NCBI GenBank assembly: GCA_021826035.1
Contig: JAKBBE010000040.1
Location: 1 to 22,858, forward strand
Direction: 5' to 3'
DNA from: Pseudomonadota bacterium
Lineage (GTDB): Bacteria; Pseudomonadota; Gammaproteobacteria; Steroidobacterales; Steroidobacteraceae
Length of the DNA stretch: 22,858 nucleotides
The notes under the pieces: generated by a model
Told to the model about the DNA's origin: nothing
The model's database searches: none
The model's input: only the letters and a program-made list of their open reading frames with translations
In this document: piece by piece, positions 14,577 through 22,858 of the stretch
Layout of the letters: each line of letters starts with the position of its first letter
Position numbering within the stretch: position 1 is the stretch's first letter
Position numbers and translations under genes: made by a program

Positions 14577-17500
14577 ATGTCGCGGCAAATTCGCAAAGCA
14601 TCTCACTCGGCCATTGATCGGGCGGTCGCCCTTGCGCTGCTCGCCTGTGCAGCTGGGGCCGGTGTCGGGCACGCGGCAAATTTCACCTGCACGTTGACAC
14701 AGAGTGGTAACTGGGCATCCGCGGCAAACTGGAGCGGCTGCAACGGCGGGGCAGGCTACCCGAACAATGCTGGCGGCAGCACCTTCGATGCCATCATCGA
14801 GAGCGGAGTTGCGACGCTACAGTCGGACGTCACATTCGGTAACGCCAGCGTCGGTGGCAGCGGCAACTGGCAGATCTATAACGGCGCAACGGCATCCCTC
14901 ACCGGGGCACTCAACGTCTCCGGTTCGGGGTTGATCGAACTGCAGAATCAGTCCGCGCTGCACATTGCAGACAGTGTGACGCTGGCGGCGGCCGGTGCCA
15001 GTCGCCTGAAAGTCGATGCCTATGGCGGTTCGGGCGGCAGCCAGGTGAGCATTGGCGGAAATCTCGTCAATCAATCGAGCGGAGCAACGTACGACGGGGG
15101 CGTGAGCGTCGGTAACGCGAACATGACGCTTGCCGATGCGCTCTCGGTGACCGGCGGGTTCACCAATACGGGTGGCATTACGGACCTGACCGGTGGGTCG
15201 ATTGTGGGCGCGACCGCGCGCATGACGGTCGGCGGTGCCGCGCCCTCGACGGTGACCGGAACGTACAACCTCACGGGCAATGCAGGCGGCGCCGTGCTGC
15301 AGTGGGGCAGCGGCGGCATGACCCAAATCGGCGACGGCGGTGCGAACGCAGGTGCAGTGGTGTTGCATGGGGCAAACGCCTACCTCGAGGTCGGTCCGAC
15401 GAACAGCAACAGCGCGCTGACGGGACTGACGAGCATCGCCTCGAACGGGCTGCTCGACCTTCGCGATGGCGAGACGGTCAACGTCGCCGGAACGCTCACC
15501 GTCATGGGCGGAGGGTCAGGGCGGCTGAAGGTGGACGGCTATGGGGGCTGCTGCAGCTACGGGGGCAGCGCCATGACCATTGGCGGCAATCTCATCAACC
15601 AATCGACGGGTCTTAACAACGACGGTGGGGTGAGTCTCGGGGAGGGCCAGATGACGCATGCCGACTCCCTCGCCGTGCAGGGGAGCTTGACGAATACCGG
15701 TGCCATTCTCAACGTCACTGGCGGGGTCGGTGCGGGCGACACGGCGCGAATGACGGTGGGCGGTGCCGCGCCCTCGACGGTGACTGGAACGTACAACCTG
15801 ACGGGAAACAAAGGCGGCGCCGTGCTGCAGTGGGGCAGCGGCGGCATTACGCACATCGGCGATGGCGGTGCGAACGCCGGCACAGTTTTTTTGCATGGGG
15901 CAAACGCCTACCTCGAAGTCGGTCCGACGAACAGCAACAGCGCGCTGACGGGACTGACGAGCATCGCCTCGAACGGGCTGCTCGACCTTCGCGATGGCGA
16001 GACGGTCAACGTCGCCGGAACGCTCACCGTCATGGGCGGAGGGTCGGGGCGGCTGAAGGTGGACGGCTACGGCGGCTGCTGCAGCAACGGCGGCAGCGCC
16101 ATGACCATTGGCGGCAATCTCATCAACCAATCGACGGGCTTTAACAGTGACGGTGGGGTGAGTCTCGGGGAGGGCCAGATGTCGAATGCCGACTCCCTCG
16201 CCGTGCAGGGGAGCTTGACGAATACCGGGGGGATTCTCAATGTCACTGGCGGGGCGGTTGCGGGCGCGACGGCGCGCATGACGGTAGCCGGTGCGGCCCC
16301 CGGCACGCTCACCGGTCAGTACGACCTGGTGGGCAATGCCGGTGGGGCGAGTCTCACCTGGGGCAGCGGCGGGATCACGCAAATCGGCGATGGCAGTGCG
16401 AACTCCGGCAATCTGTACATCAATGGTGCGAACGCTTACGCCGAGGTGGGCGTGACGAACAGCAACAGCGCGCTGACGGGACTGACGAGCATCGCCTCGA
16501 ACGGACAGCTGGATCTGCGCGATGGGGCGGTGGTGAGCACCAGCGGACCTCTGACGGTGGTCGGTGGCGGTAACGCGGGTGGATTGAAAGTCGATTACAA
16601 CGGCGGAGCGGGCGGCAGCCAGGTGACGGTCGGCGGAAATCTCATCAACCAGTCGAACGGCTTCAACGGCAATGGCGGCGTCGATGTCGGCAGCGGCCAG
16701 ATGTCAAATGCCGACTCCCTCGCCGTGCACGGGAGCCTGACGAATACCGGGGCGGTTCTCAATGTCACAGGCGGGGCGGTTGCGGGCGCCACGGCGCGCG
16801 TGACGGTAGCCGGTGCGGCCCCCGGGACGCTCACCGGTCAGTACGATCTGGTGGGCAATGCCGGTGGGGCGAGTGTCACCTGGGGCAGCGGCGGGATTAC
16901 GCAAATCGGCGATGGCGGTGCGAACTCCGGCAATCTGTACATTGATGGTGCGAACGCTTATGCCGAGGTGGGCGCGACGAACAGCAACAGCGCGCTGACG
17001 GGACTGACGAGCATCGCCTCGAACGGACAGCTGGATCTGCGCGATGGGGCGGTGGTGAGTACCAGCGGACCTCTGACGGTGGTCGGTGGCGGTAACGCGG
17101 GTGGATTGAAAGTCGATTACAACGGCGGAGCGGGCGGCAGCCAGGTGACGGTCGGCGGAAATCTCATCAACCAGTCGAACGGCTTCAACGGCAATGGCGG
17201 CGTCGATGTCGGCAGCGGCCAGATGTCAAATGCCGACTCCCTCGCCGTGCACGGGAGCCTGACGAATACCGGGGCGGTTCTCAATGTCACAGGCGGGGCG
17301 GTTGCGGGCGCCACGGCGCGCGTGACGGTAGCCGGTGCGGCCCCCGGGACGCTCACCGGTCAGTACGATCTGGTGGGCAATGCCGGTGGGGCGAGTGTCA
17401 CCTGGGGCAGCGGCGGGATTACGCAAATCGGCGATGGCGGTGCGAACTCCGGCAATCTGTACATTGATGGTGCGAACGCTTATGCCGAGGTGGGCGCGAC

Positions 17501-20500
17501 GAACAGCAACAGCGCGCTGACGGGACTGACGAGCATCGCCTCGAACGGACAGCTGGATCTGCGCGATGGGGCGGTGGTGAGTACCAGCGGACCTCTGACG
17601 GTGGTCGGTGGCGGTAACGCGGGCGGACTGAAAGTCGATTACTACGGCGGGGCGGGCGGCAGCCAGGTGACGGTCGGCGGAAATCTCATCAACCAGTCGA
17701 ACGGCGTCAACGGCAATGGCGGCGTCGATGTGGGCAATGGCGGGATGACACAATCGGATCTGCTCACCATTGATGGCGAACTGACCAACGCAAGTGGCGC
17801 CACGCTCGTGGTGCAGGGTAACACGGGCGCCAATGCAACAGGGAAGGTGCTGGTGAACGGCGCGGCGAGTAATGCCGCGACCGTCCTGATCAATGGCGGC
17901 GGGGAACTGACGGTCGCGGACGGTAATCCCTACACCCAGAGCGCGGGCTTTACGAGCGTCAACGGTACCCTGACGGCGGCGGCCGTGAACAACCAGGGCG
18001 GCAGCATCAATGGCACCGGTACCATCATCGGCGCGGTCACCAATGCCGCGACGATCAGTGGCGGCGTCAACGGGCAATTATCACCTCTGAACATCGACGG
18101 TTCGTTGACCAATACGGCCTCGGGCATGATGGCGTCATATGAGAGCGCCTCGCCGGCGACCGCAACCGAGATTGCGATCACCGGGAGCCTCGCTCTGCAG
18201 GGCGGCACCTTGCAGGCGAATGCGGTCAATGGCTTGACGTTCGCGCCCGGGCAGGCCGCGACGGTCGCGACCTTCACGCCCGGTGCGATGAGCGGCATGT
18301 TTGAGTACCTGCAAAACGCGGGTGGCGCGCAGAGCACGCACCCGACCTATCTGGATCTCGGTAACGGTACAACGCTCGACGTCAATTACAACGTCAACTC
18401 AGGGAACGTCGAACTCACGACGGTGGCGACGCCGACCAATACTGCCGAGGCGTGGAACGGCGGGGCCGGGACTTGGAGCACGGGGAGCGATTGGAGCAGC
18501 GGAGCGGCGCCGCTCTCCTATTCAGATGTGTCACTCGGATCGTCAACTGCTAGCAGCGTGGTCCTGAATCAGGATGCCACCATTAACAGTCTGGCGGTTC
18601 AAGGCGGCAACGACCTCCAGTTTCAAGCCGGCGCGCCGGCGGCGCTCACCATTGGGCAGAACGTTGTGGTCAGTTCCGCGGGCGTACTCGCGCTGGGTGC
18701 CAGCGGTGATCGCATGACCGCTGGCGGGACGATCTCGAACGCCGGCACCCTGAGCACGGGGACCGGCAGCGTGGTGCAAGTCATGGACTTCGGCGGCGCG
18801 GGCACCGCGATCAACAATACCGGTGTGCTGGACGTGGGCGGAACGGTGCTGAGCACTGGCGCGCTTTCGAATGCCGCCGGCGCCACAGTCGCGCTGCTGG
18901 GGGGCACGGTCGCAACCCATGGGTACGTCAATGCCGGCACCACGAGCGGCCACGGAACGATCACCCCCGCGATCGACAACAGTGGGACGCTGACGGCAAG
19001 TGGCGGAACCTTGAACGTAAATGGCGGGTTCACCGGTGCCGGTACCGTGCAGACCGCCGCCGGCGGCACGCTGTCGCTTGGGGCCAATAGCACGGCTGGG
19101 ATGCTGGTGAACGACGGGGCCCTGGCGCTGAACGAGCACAGTATCACGGTCACCAGCTCGTATCAGAATGGCTCTGCCGGGGTGGGCAATGCCTTTGACA
19201 GCCGCGCTGGGGTGAGCGGGACGGGACAGATTGTCGCCGCCGGCGCCTCGGCATCGACCGCTGAGACGATTGCGGTCAACGGGGGGACGCCCACCGCCGG
19301 CAACGCGGTGATCAATTTCGGTAACGTGCGTGTGGGCGAGAGCGCTTCACAGACCTATGTGATCGGAAATGACAACAGCGGGGGGCCGCAGCTTTCCGGG
19401 GCCATTCAGACTGCGGCGAACGGCGCTAGTATCACCGACTCGAGGCTGAGCGGCGGCGGGGTTACGGCCCAGAATTGGGGGCCGGTGCCGGCCGGAGGCG
19501 AGACGCAGAACTACGCAGTGACGTTCGATGCGAGCAGCGCCGGTGCGCTCAGCGGACAGACGCTCCACGTGTTGAATGACTTCGGCAATACGAACAGCCA
19601 GAACATCAGCATCCTGGGAGCGGCCTATCAGGCCGCAAGCGGACAACTGAACAATACCGCGGCCCATCCGGATACGTTCAGCTTCGGCACCATCCAGGTC
19701 GGTCAGACCGTCACGAGCAACGCGCTCAGCATCAGCAATGCCGCGACCGGTGCGAGCGGCTACGTTGAGGATCTCAACGCGAGCTTCGGGACGGTGGCGT
19801 CCAACGGCGGCACGGGAGGGGCGAGCATTGTCGGCAATGGATCGATCAGTGGACTTCTGGCCGGCGCGACCAATACCTCGGCGATGAGCGTGTCGGTCAC
19901 CGGCACCCAGGCGGGCACCGTGCAGAGTGGCATCGGGGTGAATTTCTACACCGCGGGCACCGTCGATGGACAAAGCGATGGGCTCGGCTCGGCATTAGTC
20001 GGTGCCGCCAACGTGCCGGTCGACGGCACGATTCAGGCGAGCGTCAACGTGGTCAATTCGGCCGATCCGGTCGTGAACAACGCGCCGATCACGCTCGGCA
20101 ATGTGCGCCAGAACGCCACGTCGCCGACCGCTGACGTGAGTGTGACGAATCAGTCGACCGAAACGCCACAAGCTGCGCTCGATGCGAGCATTAGTGGGGA
20201 TTCGGCCGTGAGCGCCGCGGGGAATTTCTCAGGTTTGAGTCCGGGGAGCACCAATGACACGGCGTTGCAGGTGGGGCTCAACACCTCCAACGCCGGGCAC
20301 GTCAGCGGATTGGCAACGTTAAATCTTATCTCCGATGCCAGCAACATTGGGGGATGCGGGACGCACTGCACGATGAATCTGCCGGCGCAGCAGGTGGCGG
20401 TCAGCGGGAACGTCTATCGGTTGGCGGATCCGATTGCGAACACTACTGCCGTAGTCCTGGCGGCGCGCGTGGGAGATAGCGCGCCGACGGCGGCGATCAG

Positions 20501-21674
20501 TGTGAGCAACGTGTCGCCCGATCAATATACGGAAGGACTCGCCGCGACGCTCGGGACGGCGCCCGGGGGATGGACTCGAAGCGGGTCGATCAGCAACCTC
20601 GCGGCGGGTGCGACCGATGCGAGTTCGTTACAGGTGGGTCTGTCGACGGCGACAGCCGGAGTATTCAAAGGAAACGAATCGGTCAACTTCGTCTCGAACG
20701 GGCTCATCGATAATGCTCAGGCCGTAGGGGTCGGCAGCGCATCGGTTCAGCTGCAGGGGGACGTTTACACCACCGCCGTGGAGCACGTCGGAACCGCTGC
20801 GGTGAACTTCGGCGTGGTGCATGTAGGACAGGCTGTCACTCATCAGTCCGTCTCGGTGAGCAACACCGCGGCGCAGAGTGCTCTGAACGATTCGCTGCTG
20901 GGACAGCTCGGGATGCAAAGCGGAAGCGCGTCGGCCTTCAGTACCAGCGGATCGCTCGGCGCGGGCATCGCTGCGGGACAGACCGACTCGAGCGGCTTGT
21001 CGGTGGGGTTGAATACCGGCACTGCCGGGGTCTATTCGGGCACTGCGCAGTTCACCGGAGCCAGTCACGATGCGCAGCTGACGGATCTGCAGTTAGCGAC
21101 TCTCGGGATTGCAGTGAGCGCTCAGGTGAACAACTATGCGAATGCGGTCTTTCAGCTCGCTTCGGGCGGCGGGACGCTCAGTCGAAACGGTTCACTGTAT
21201 ACGCTCGATCTGGGCAATCTGACCCAGAACAGTTCGGACAGTTCGCTACTGAGTGTGCTCAACAGCGTGAGTGGGCCGGCGGATAACTTCGGCGGTACGT
21301 TCTCCTACGGCTCGCTGACAGATATCTCGTTGAACGGCGCGAATTGGAGCGCGGACAGCTGCAGCCAGAGTGGTTATGCGTTCTGCCTGGGTGCCCAGGG
21401 GGTGCTCGGGGGACTCGGTATCAACGTCGATACCGGAGGTCTCGGAGCGTTTAGCGACACGATTGCGTTGAACGGCATGGGCTTCTATCAGGGGGCGAGC
21501 TACAGTCCGTACCAGCAGAACTTAAGCCTCACCGTGGAGGGGAATATCGTGGCGGGCGGGGGAGGGAGTGTTCCGGAGCCCGGGACGTTGCCGCTGTTCG
21601 CAGCCGGTGCTGCGTTGCTGCTCGTGCTGGCGCGACGCCGGCGGAGTGTGCCGGGACGCGGGGAGACCAAGTGA
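14577..21674 (+). CDS. Giant beta-strand-repeat surface protein with PEP-CTERM sorting signal
   Basis: A 2365-aa exported protein. Residues 1-33 are a Sec signal peptide (cleavage likely at GHA-AN). An N-terminal WxxAxNW-type cap (about 34-90) resembles a second copy near residue 1292 (TWSTGSDWSSGAAP). Residues ~110-1055 are tandem Gly/Asn/Thr-rich beta-helix-like units of 174-176 aa beginning with LTGLTSIASNG (281, 457, 633, 807, 981) plus one diverged earlier unit. About five choice-of-anchor-D-like modules start with FGxVxVG-type strands near residues 1579, 1701, 1838, 1959 and 2076. The tail from 2332, VPEPGTLPLFAAGAA then a hydrophobic span and ARRRR, is a standard PEP-CTERM signal, cleaved by an exosortase that is not in this window. 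It is probably displayed at the surface or in the matrix. It is sigma-54 driven and heads an operon with two small genes. Confidence 0.93.
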   Translation: MSRQIRKASHSAIDRAVALALLACAAGAGVGHAANFTCTLTQSGNWASAANWSGCNGGAGYPNNAGGSTFDAIIESGVATLQSDVTFGNASVGGSGNWQIYNGATASLTGALNVSGSGLIELQNQSALHIADSVTLAAAGASRLKVDAYGGSGGSQVSIGGNLVNQSSGATYDGGVSVGNANMTLADALSVTGGFTNTGGITDLTGGSIVGATARMTVGGAAPSTVTGTYNLTGNAGGAVLQWGSGGMTQIGDGGANAGAVVLHGANAYLEVGPTNSNSALTGLTSIASNGLLDLRDGETVNVAGTLTVMGGGSGRLKVDGYGGCCSYGGSAMTIGGNLINQSTGLNNDGGVSLGEGQMTHADSLAVQGSLTNTGAILNVTGGVGAGDTARMTVGGAAPSTVTGTYNLTGNKGGAVLQWGSGGITHIGDGGANAGTVFLHGANAYLEVGPTNSNSALTGLTSIASNGLLDLRDGETVNVAGTLTVMGGGSGRLKVDGYGGCCSNGGSAMTIGGNLINQSTGFNSDGGVSLGEGQMSNADSLAVQGSLTNTGGILNVTGGAVAGATARMTVAGAAPGTLTGQYDLVGNAGGASLTWGSGGITQIGDGSANSGNLYINGANAYAEVGVTNSNSALTGLTSIASNGQLDLRDGAVVSTSGPLTVVGGGNAGGLKVDYNGGAGGSQVTVGGNLINQSNGFNGNGGVDVGSGQMSNADSLAVHGSLTNTGAVLNVTGGAVAGATARVTVAGAAPGTLTGQYDLVGNAGGASVTWGSGGITQIGDGGANSGNLYIDGANAYAEVGATNSNSALTGLTSIASNGQLDLRDGAVVSTSGPLTVVGGGNAGGLKVDYNGGAGGSQVTVGGNLINQSNGFNGNGGVDVGSGQMSNADSLAVHGSLTNTGAVLNVTGGAVAGATARVTVAGAAPGTLTGQYDLVGNAGGASVTWGSGGITQIGDGGANSGNLYIDGANAYAEVGATNSNSALTGLTSIASNGQLDLRDGAVVSTSGPLTVVGGGNAGGLKVDYYGGAGGSQVTVGGNLINQSNGVNGNGGVDVGNGGMTQSDLLTIDGELTNASGATLVVQGNTGANATGKVLVNGAASNAATVLINGGGELTVADGNPYTQSAGFTSVNGTLTAAAVNNQGGSINGTGTIIGAVTNAATISGGVNGQLSPLNIDGSLTNTASGMMASYESASPATATEIAITGSLALQGGTLQANAVNGLTFAPGQAATVATFTPGAMSGMFEYLQNAGGAQSTHPTYLDLGNGTTLDVNYNVNSGNVELTTVATPTNTAEAWNGGAGTWSTGSDWSSGAAPLSYSDVSLGSSTASSVVLNQDATINSLAVQGGNDLQFQAGAPAALTIGQNVVVSSAGVLALGASGDRMTAGGTISNAGTLSTGTGSVVQVMDFGGAGTAINNTGVLDVGGTVLSTGALSNAAGATVALLGGTVATHGYVNAGTTSGHGTITPAIDNSGTLTASGGTLNVNGGFTGAGTVQTAAGGTLSLGANSTAGMLVNDGALALNEHSITVTSSYQNGSAGVGNAFDSRAGVSGTGQIVAAGASASTAETIAVNGGTPTAGNAVINFGNVRVGESASQTYVIGNDNSGGPQLSGAIQTAANGASITDSRLSGGGVTAQNWGPVPAGGETQNYAVTFDASSAGALSGQTLHVLNDFGNTNSQNISILGAAYQAASGQLNNTAAHPDTFSFGTIQVGQTVTSNALSISNAATGASGYVEDLNASFGTVASNGGTGGASIVGNGSISGLLAGATNTSAMSVSVTGTQAGTVQSGIGVNFYTAGTVDGQSDGLGSALVGAANVPVDGTIQASVNVVNSADPVVNNAPITLGNVRQNATSPTADVSVTNQSTETPQAALDASISGDSAVSAAGNFSGLSPGSTNDTALQVGLNTSNAGHVSGLATLNLISDASNIGGCGTHCTMNLPAQQVAVSGNVYRLADPIANTTAVVLAARVGDSAPTAAISVSNVSPDQYTEGLAATLGTAPGGWTRSGSISNLAAGATDASSLQVGLSTATAGVFKGNESVNFVSNGLIDNAQAVGVGSASVQLQGDVYTTAVEHVGTAAVNFGVVHVGQAVTHQSVSVSNTAAQSALNDSLLGQLGMQSGSASAFSTSGSLGAGIAAGQTDSSGLSVGLNTGTAGVYSGTAQFTGASHDAQLTDLQLATLGIAVSAQVNNYANAVFQLASGGGTLSRNGSLYTLDLGNLTQNSSDSSLLSVLNSVSGPADNFGGTFSYGSLTDISLNGANWSADSCSQSGYAFCLGAQGVLGGLGINVDTGGLGAFSDTIALNGMGFYQGASYSPYQQNLSLTVEGNIVAGGGGSVPEPGTLPLFAAGAALLLVLARRRRSVPGRGETK
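15417..17740 (+). repeat. Tandem coding repeats, 528/528/522/522 bp plus a partial unit
   Basis: Taking CTGACGGGACTGACG as phase marker, units start at 15417, 15945, 16473, 16995 and 17517. The first two are 528 bp and the next two 522 bp; the fifth follows the pattern to about 17740 and then diverges. The six-base difference comes from a CC-containing insertion (GGCCS) in the first two units. Units 16473-16994 and 16995-17516 differ at only one position that I could find (C near 16538, T near 17060). Confidence 0.93.
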
Positions 21675-22018
21675 TGCTGAAGAATCTTCAATTTTGGGTT
21701 CTGAGTGTGCTCGCGGCGAGCTGCCTCGCGGCGGCGGTGCTCAATATGCTGCTCGTTTCGAGCAATCAAGGATTGCGGCTGCGGATGAGCGAGCGGGCGC
21801 AATTGATCGGTCGCGGCGCAACGGCGGCCGTAGTGTATCGGCAGATCGTTCAGGCACTCGCGCAGCTGTCGGTGCGCAACCAGGATCCTCGTCTGAACGC
21901 GGTGTTGGCTCGCCAGGGCCTGCACGTGACGGTACGTTCGGCGGCAACCCCGGGAAGTACGCAGCGTTCCGCGGCGATACCGTCCCTGGCACGCCGCCCC
22001 GGAGGGCATCATGGCTGA
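21674..22018 (+). CDS. Small single-span membrane protein downstream of the giant gene
   Basis: A 114-aa protein of unknown function. Its ATG shares a base with the giant gene's TGA (TGATG); a GTG three bases earlier is the alternative. GGGGAG lies about nine bases upstream. After MLKNLQF comes one hydrophobic span (WVLSVLAASCLAAAVLNMLLV, residues ~8-28), then a ~70-residue segment rich in Arg/Gln/Leu that looks helical (RMSERAQLIG, QIVQALAQLSVRNQDPRLNAVLARQGLHV) and is probably periplasmic. The layout and the ending 'D..L..+L...G+.V' recur in the next protein. Tight coupling to a PEP-CTERM protein suggests a role in its assembly, export or anchoring; this is inference. Confidence 0.78.
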   Translation: MLKNLQFWVLSVLAASCLAAAVLNMLLVSSNQGLRLRMSERAQLIGRGATAAVVYRQIVQALAQLSVRNQDPRLNAVLARQGLHVTVRSAATPGSTQRSAAIPSLARRPGGHHG

Positions 22019-22463
22019 ATCACACAGCGCGACGTCGTCGTCGCCGTTGGGCTCTCGAGGGCATGGGCTGGGCCTGGGAGCGCCGGTCCCGCCGATGCCC
22101 GGGCATCCGGTGGGTCCGGCAGCGCAAGCAAGCGGCAGTGCCGCACGCGCGGAGGCACCCGGGGTCGCCTCGGGCACCCGCGGCGTCTTCGTGCCACTGC
22201 TGCTCGTGACGCTGGCGGTGCTTGGGTGGGAGGTGTTCCAAATGTCCGCACTGCGCACCGCACACACAAGCCTGGTGCAAACGCTGCGTGCTCAACACCC
22301 ACAGGTGATGCAGGCGCGCCGCGTGAGTCGCGCGCTGAGCGCGCTCGCGGGTGATACTCAGCGGCTGGCGGATGCCGGTGACCCCGGCGCGCGTCTGATT
22401 GTGGCACAGTTGCAAAAGCGTGGCATCACGATCCACGCGCCCGAGGCGCAGGGCGGAACGTGA
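22011..22463 (+). CDS. Second small single-span membrane protein, similar design
   Basis: A 150-aa protein of unknown function. It overlaps the preceding gene by 8 bases and has GGAGG five bases before its ATG. Residues 1-60 are Gly/Ala/Pro/Ser-rich and probably disordered in the cytosol. A membrane span follows (FVPLLLVTLAVLGWEVFQM, residues ~60-80), then a helical segment (SLVQTLRAQHPQVMQARRVS, ALSALAGDTQRLADAGDPGA) ending in AQLQKRGITIHAPEA. The span, coil and short alpha/beta end match the preceding protein (QALAQL...DPRLNAVLARQGLHV), so the two may be distant paralogues or form a heterodimer. No known domain was recognised. Confidence 0.78.
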   Translation: MAESHSATSSSPLGSRGHGLGLGAPVPPMPGHPVGPAAQASGSAARAEAPGVASGTRGVFVPLLLVTLAVLGWEVFQMSALRTAHTSLVQTLRAQHPQVMQARRVSRALSALAGDTQRLADAGDPGARLIVAQLQKRGITIHAPEAQGGT

Positions 22464-22472
22464 TCTTAGGCG

Positions 22473-22505
22473 TACCGAGGCGCCCTCGCGTTACGGGCCT
22501 CGGTA
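22473..22505. terminator. Hairpin between convergent gene ends
   Basis: TACCGAGG (22473-22480) pairs with CCTCGGTA (22498-22505), extended inward by three GC pairs with one bulge. It lies between the convergent small membrane protein and MOSC genes and overlaps the last codons of the latter. No T-tract is seen on either side, so it is only a possible bidirectional terminator. Confidence 0.4.
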
Positions 22506-22858
22506 GGTGATCTCGCAGAGGTTCCCGCGTTCAAGGGAGTGGCCCGCGCCGCTGCTGATCACGGCGTTCACCCCGAAGGTGACCCCGCGCAGCAGCCGAT
22601 CGAAGCGGAACCGCTTCAGCTCCGGCAGCGGATCGATGTCGGGCAGACCGGTGCTCTGATCCAGCGAGGGGATGATGCAGCGGGTGCACGGCTTGATCAG
22701 GCGCAGGGTCACCGCGCCGATGCGGATCGCCTCGATGCGGTCCTCGGCGAACGGCTCGAGTCCGCTCAGCACCAGATTCGGACGGAAGCGGTCCATCGGT
22801 AACACGGCGCCGAGTCGCTCGTTCAGCGCATCGAGGGACGCCTGCGTACAGACCAACA
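22491..22858 (-). CDS. MOSC-domain protein (YcbX-like), C-terminal part, truncated by window edge
   Basis: The frame runs from the window edge to a TAA at 22491-22493 and gives about 122 residues. DRFRPNLVLSGLEPFAED is the signature of the MOSC domain of YcbX/mARC-type proteins, followed by IRIGAVTLRLIKPCTRCIIP with the conserved Cys-x-R-Cys (first Cys thought to ligate molybdenum cofactor), VD/SLDQSTG, PELKRFRF and a FGVNAVI strand. YcbX-like proteins carry molybdenum cofactor and reduce N-hydroxylated compounds. The N-terminal beta-barrel half lies outside the window. A TTG near the edge could be read as a start, but the family needs more sequence upstream, so it is treated as 5' partial. 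There is no sign of a C-terminal ferredoxin domain. Confidence 0.85.
   Translation of the reverse strand, partial: LVCTQASLDALNERLGAVLPMDRFRPNLVLSGLEPFAEDRIEAIRIGAVTLRLIKPCTRCIIPSLDQSTGLPDIDPLPELKRFRFDRLLRGVTFGVNAVISSGAGHSLERGNLCEITYRGP

Noticed and set aside
15417..17740. CRISPR array
   Set aside because: The repeats are 522-528 bp protein-coding units, contiguous and in frame, with no short repeat/unique spacer pattern. No cas genes occur in the window despite the TPR-CHAT gene.
14577..21674. Classical autotransporter
   Set aside because: The repeats resemble a passenger domain, but the C-terminus is a PEP-CTERM signal with one hydrophobic span and an Arg cluster, not a beta-barrel.

Overview
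The window is 22.9 kb of GC-rich bacterial chromosome. A high-GC proteobacterium, probably a gammaproteobacterium, is the best guess. This rests on the ManB/CpsG-type phosphomannomutase, the bactofilin, a BamA-like outer-membrane barrel, a sigma-54 promoter and a PEP-CTERM (exosortase-sorted) surface protein, all of which imply a Gram-negative envelope. The assignment is inferred from gene families only.

Left part (1-7141), housekeeping and small modules: the 3' end of an SNF2-type helicase followed by its usual partner, a SWIM zinc-finger protein; about 770 bp with no supportable gene; a short EVE-domain protein; an AT-richer ccdAB toxin-antitoxin pair with its own promoter; on the minus strand a Uma2-family (DUF820) putative nuclease followed by panD; then on the plus strand phosphomannomutase, and a translationally coupled bactofilin/zinc-ribbon pair.

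Right part (7138-22463), an envelope and surface locus: a BamA/TamA-like barrel on the minus strand is divergent from a three-gene operon. That operon encodes an exported PPC-like/TPR/CHAT caspase-like protease (1091 aa), an ECF-like sigma factor and a single-span anti-sigma-like protein. Next comes a 2365-aa signal-peptide protein with tandem beta-strand repeats, about five choice-of-anchor-D-like modules and a PEP-CTERM tail. It is followed, with overlapping reading frames, by two small single-span membrane proteins of similar design. The giant gene is preceded by a textbook sigma-54 -24/-12 promoter, a perfect 7-6-7 dyad about 130 bp further upstream, and a palindrome over its Shine-Dalgarno sequence. 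This fits the known RpoN/PrsR control of PEP-CTERM genes.

The window ends inside a minus-strand MOSC-domain gene. The most interesting material is (i) the TPR-CHAT/sigma/anti-sigma operon, which resembles the protease-to-sigma logic of Csx29-Csx30-RpoE in type III-E CRISPR but without any CRISPR component and apparently placed in the periplasm, and (ii) the sigma-54-controlled giant repeat protein, with two adjacent 522-bp repeat units that differ at only one base that I could find.
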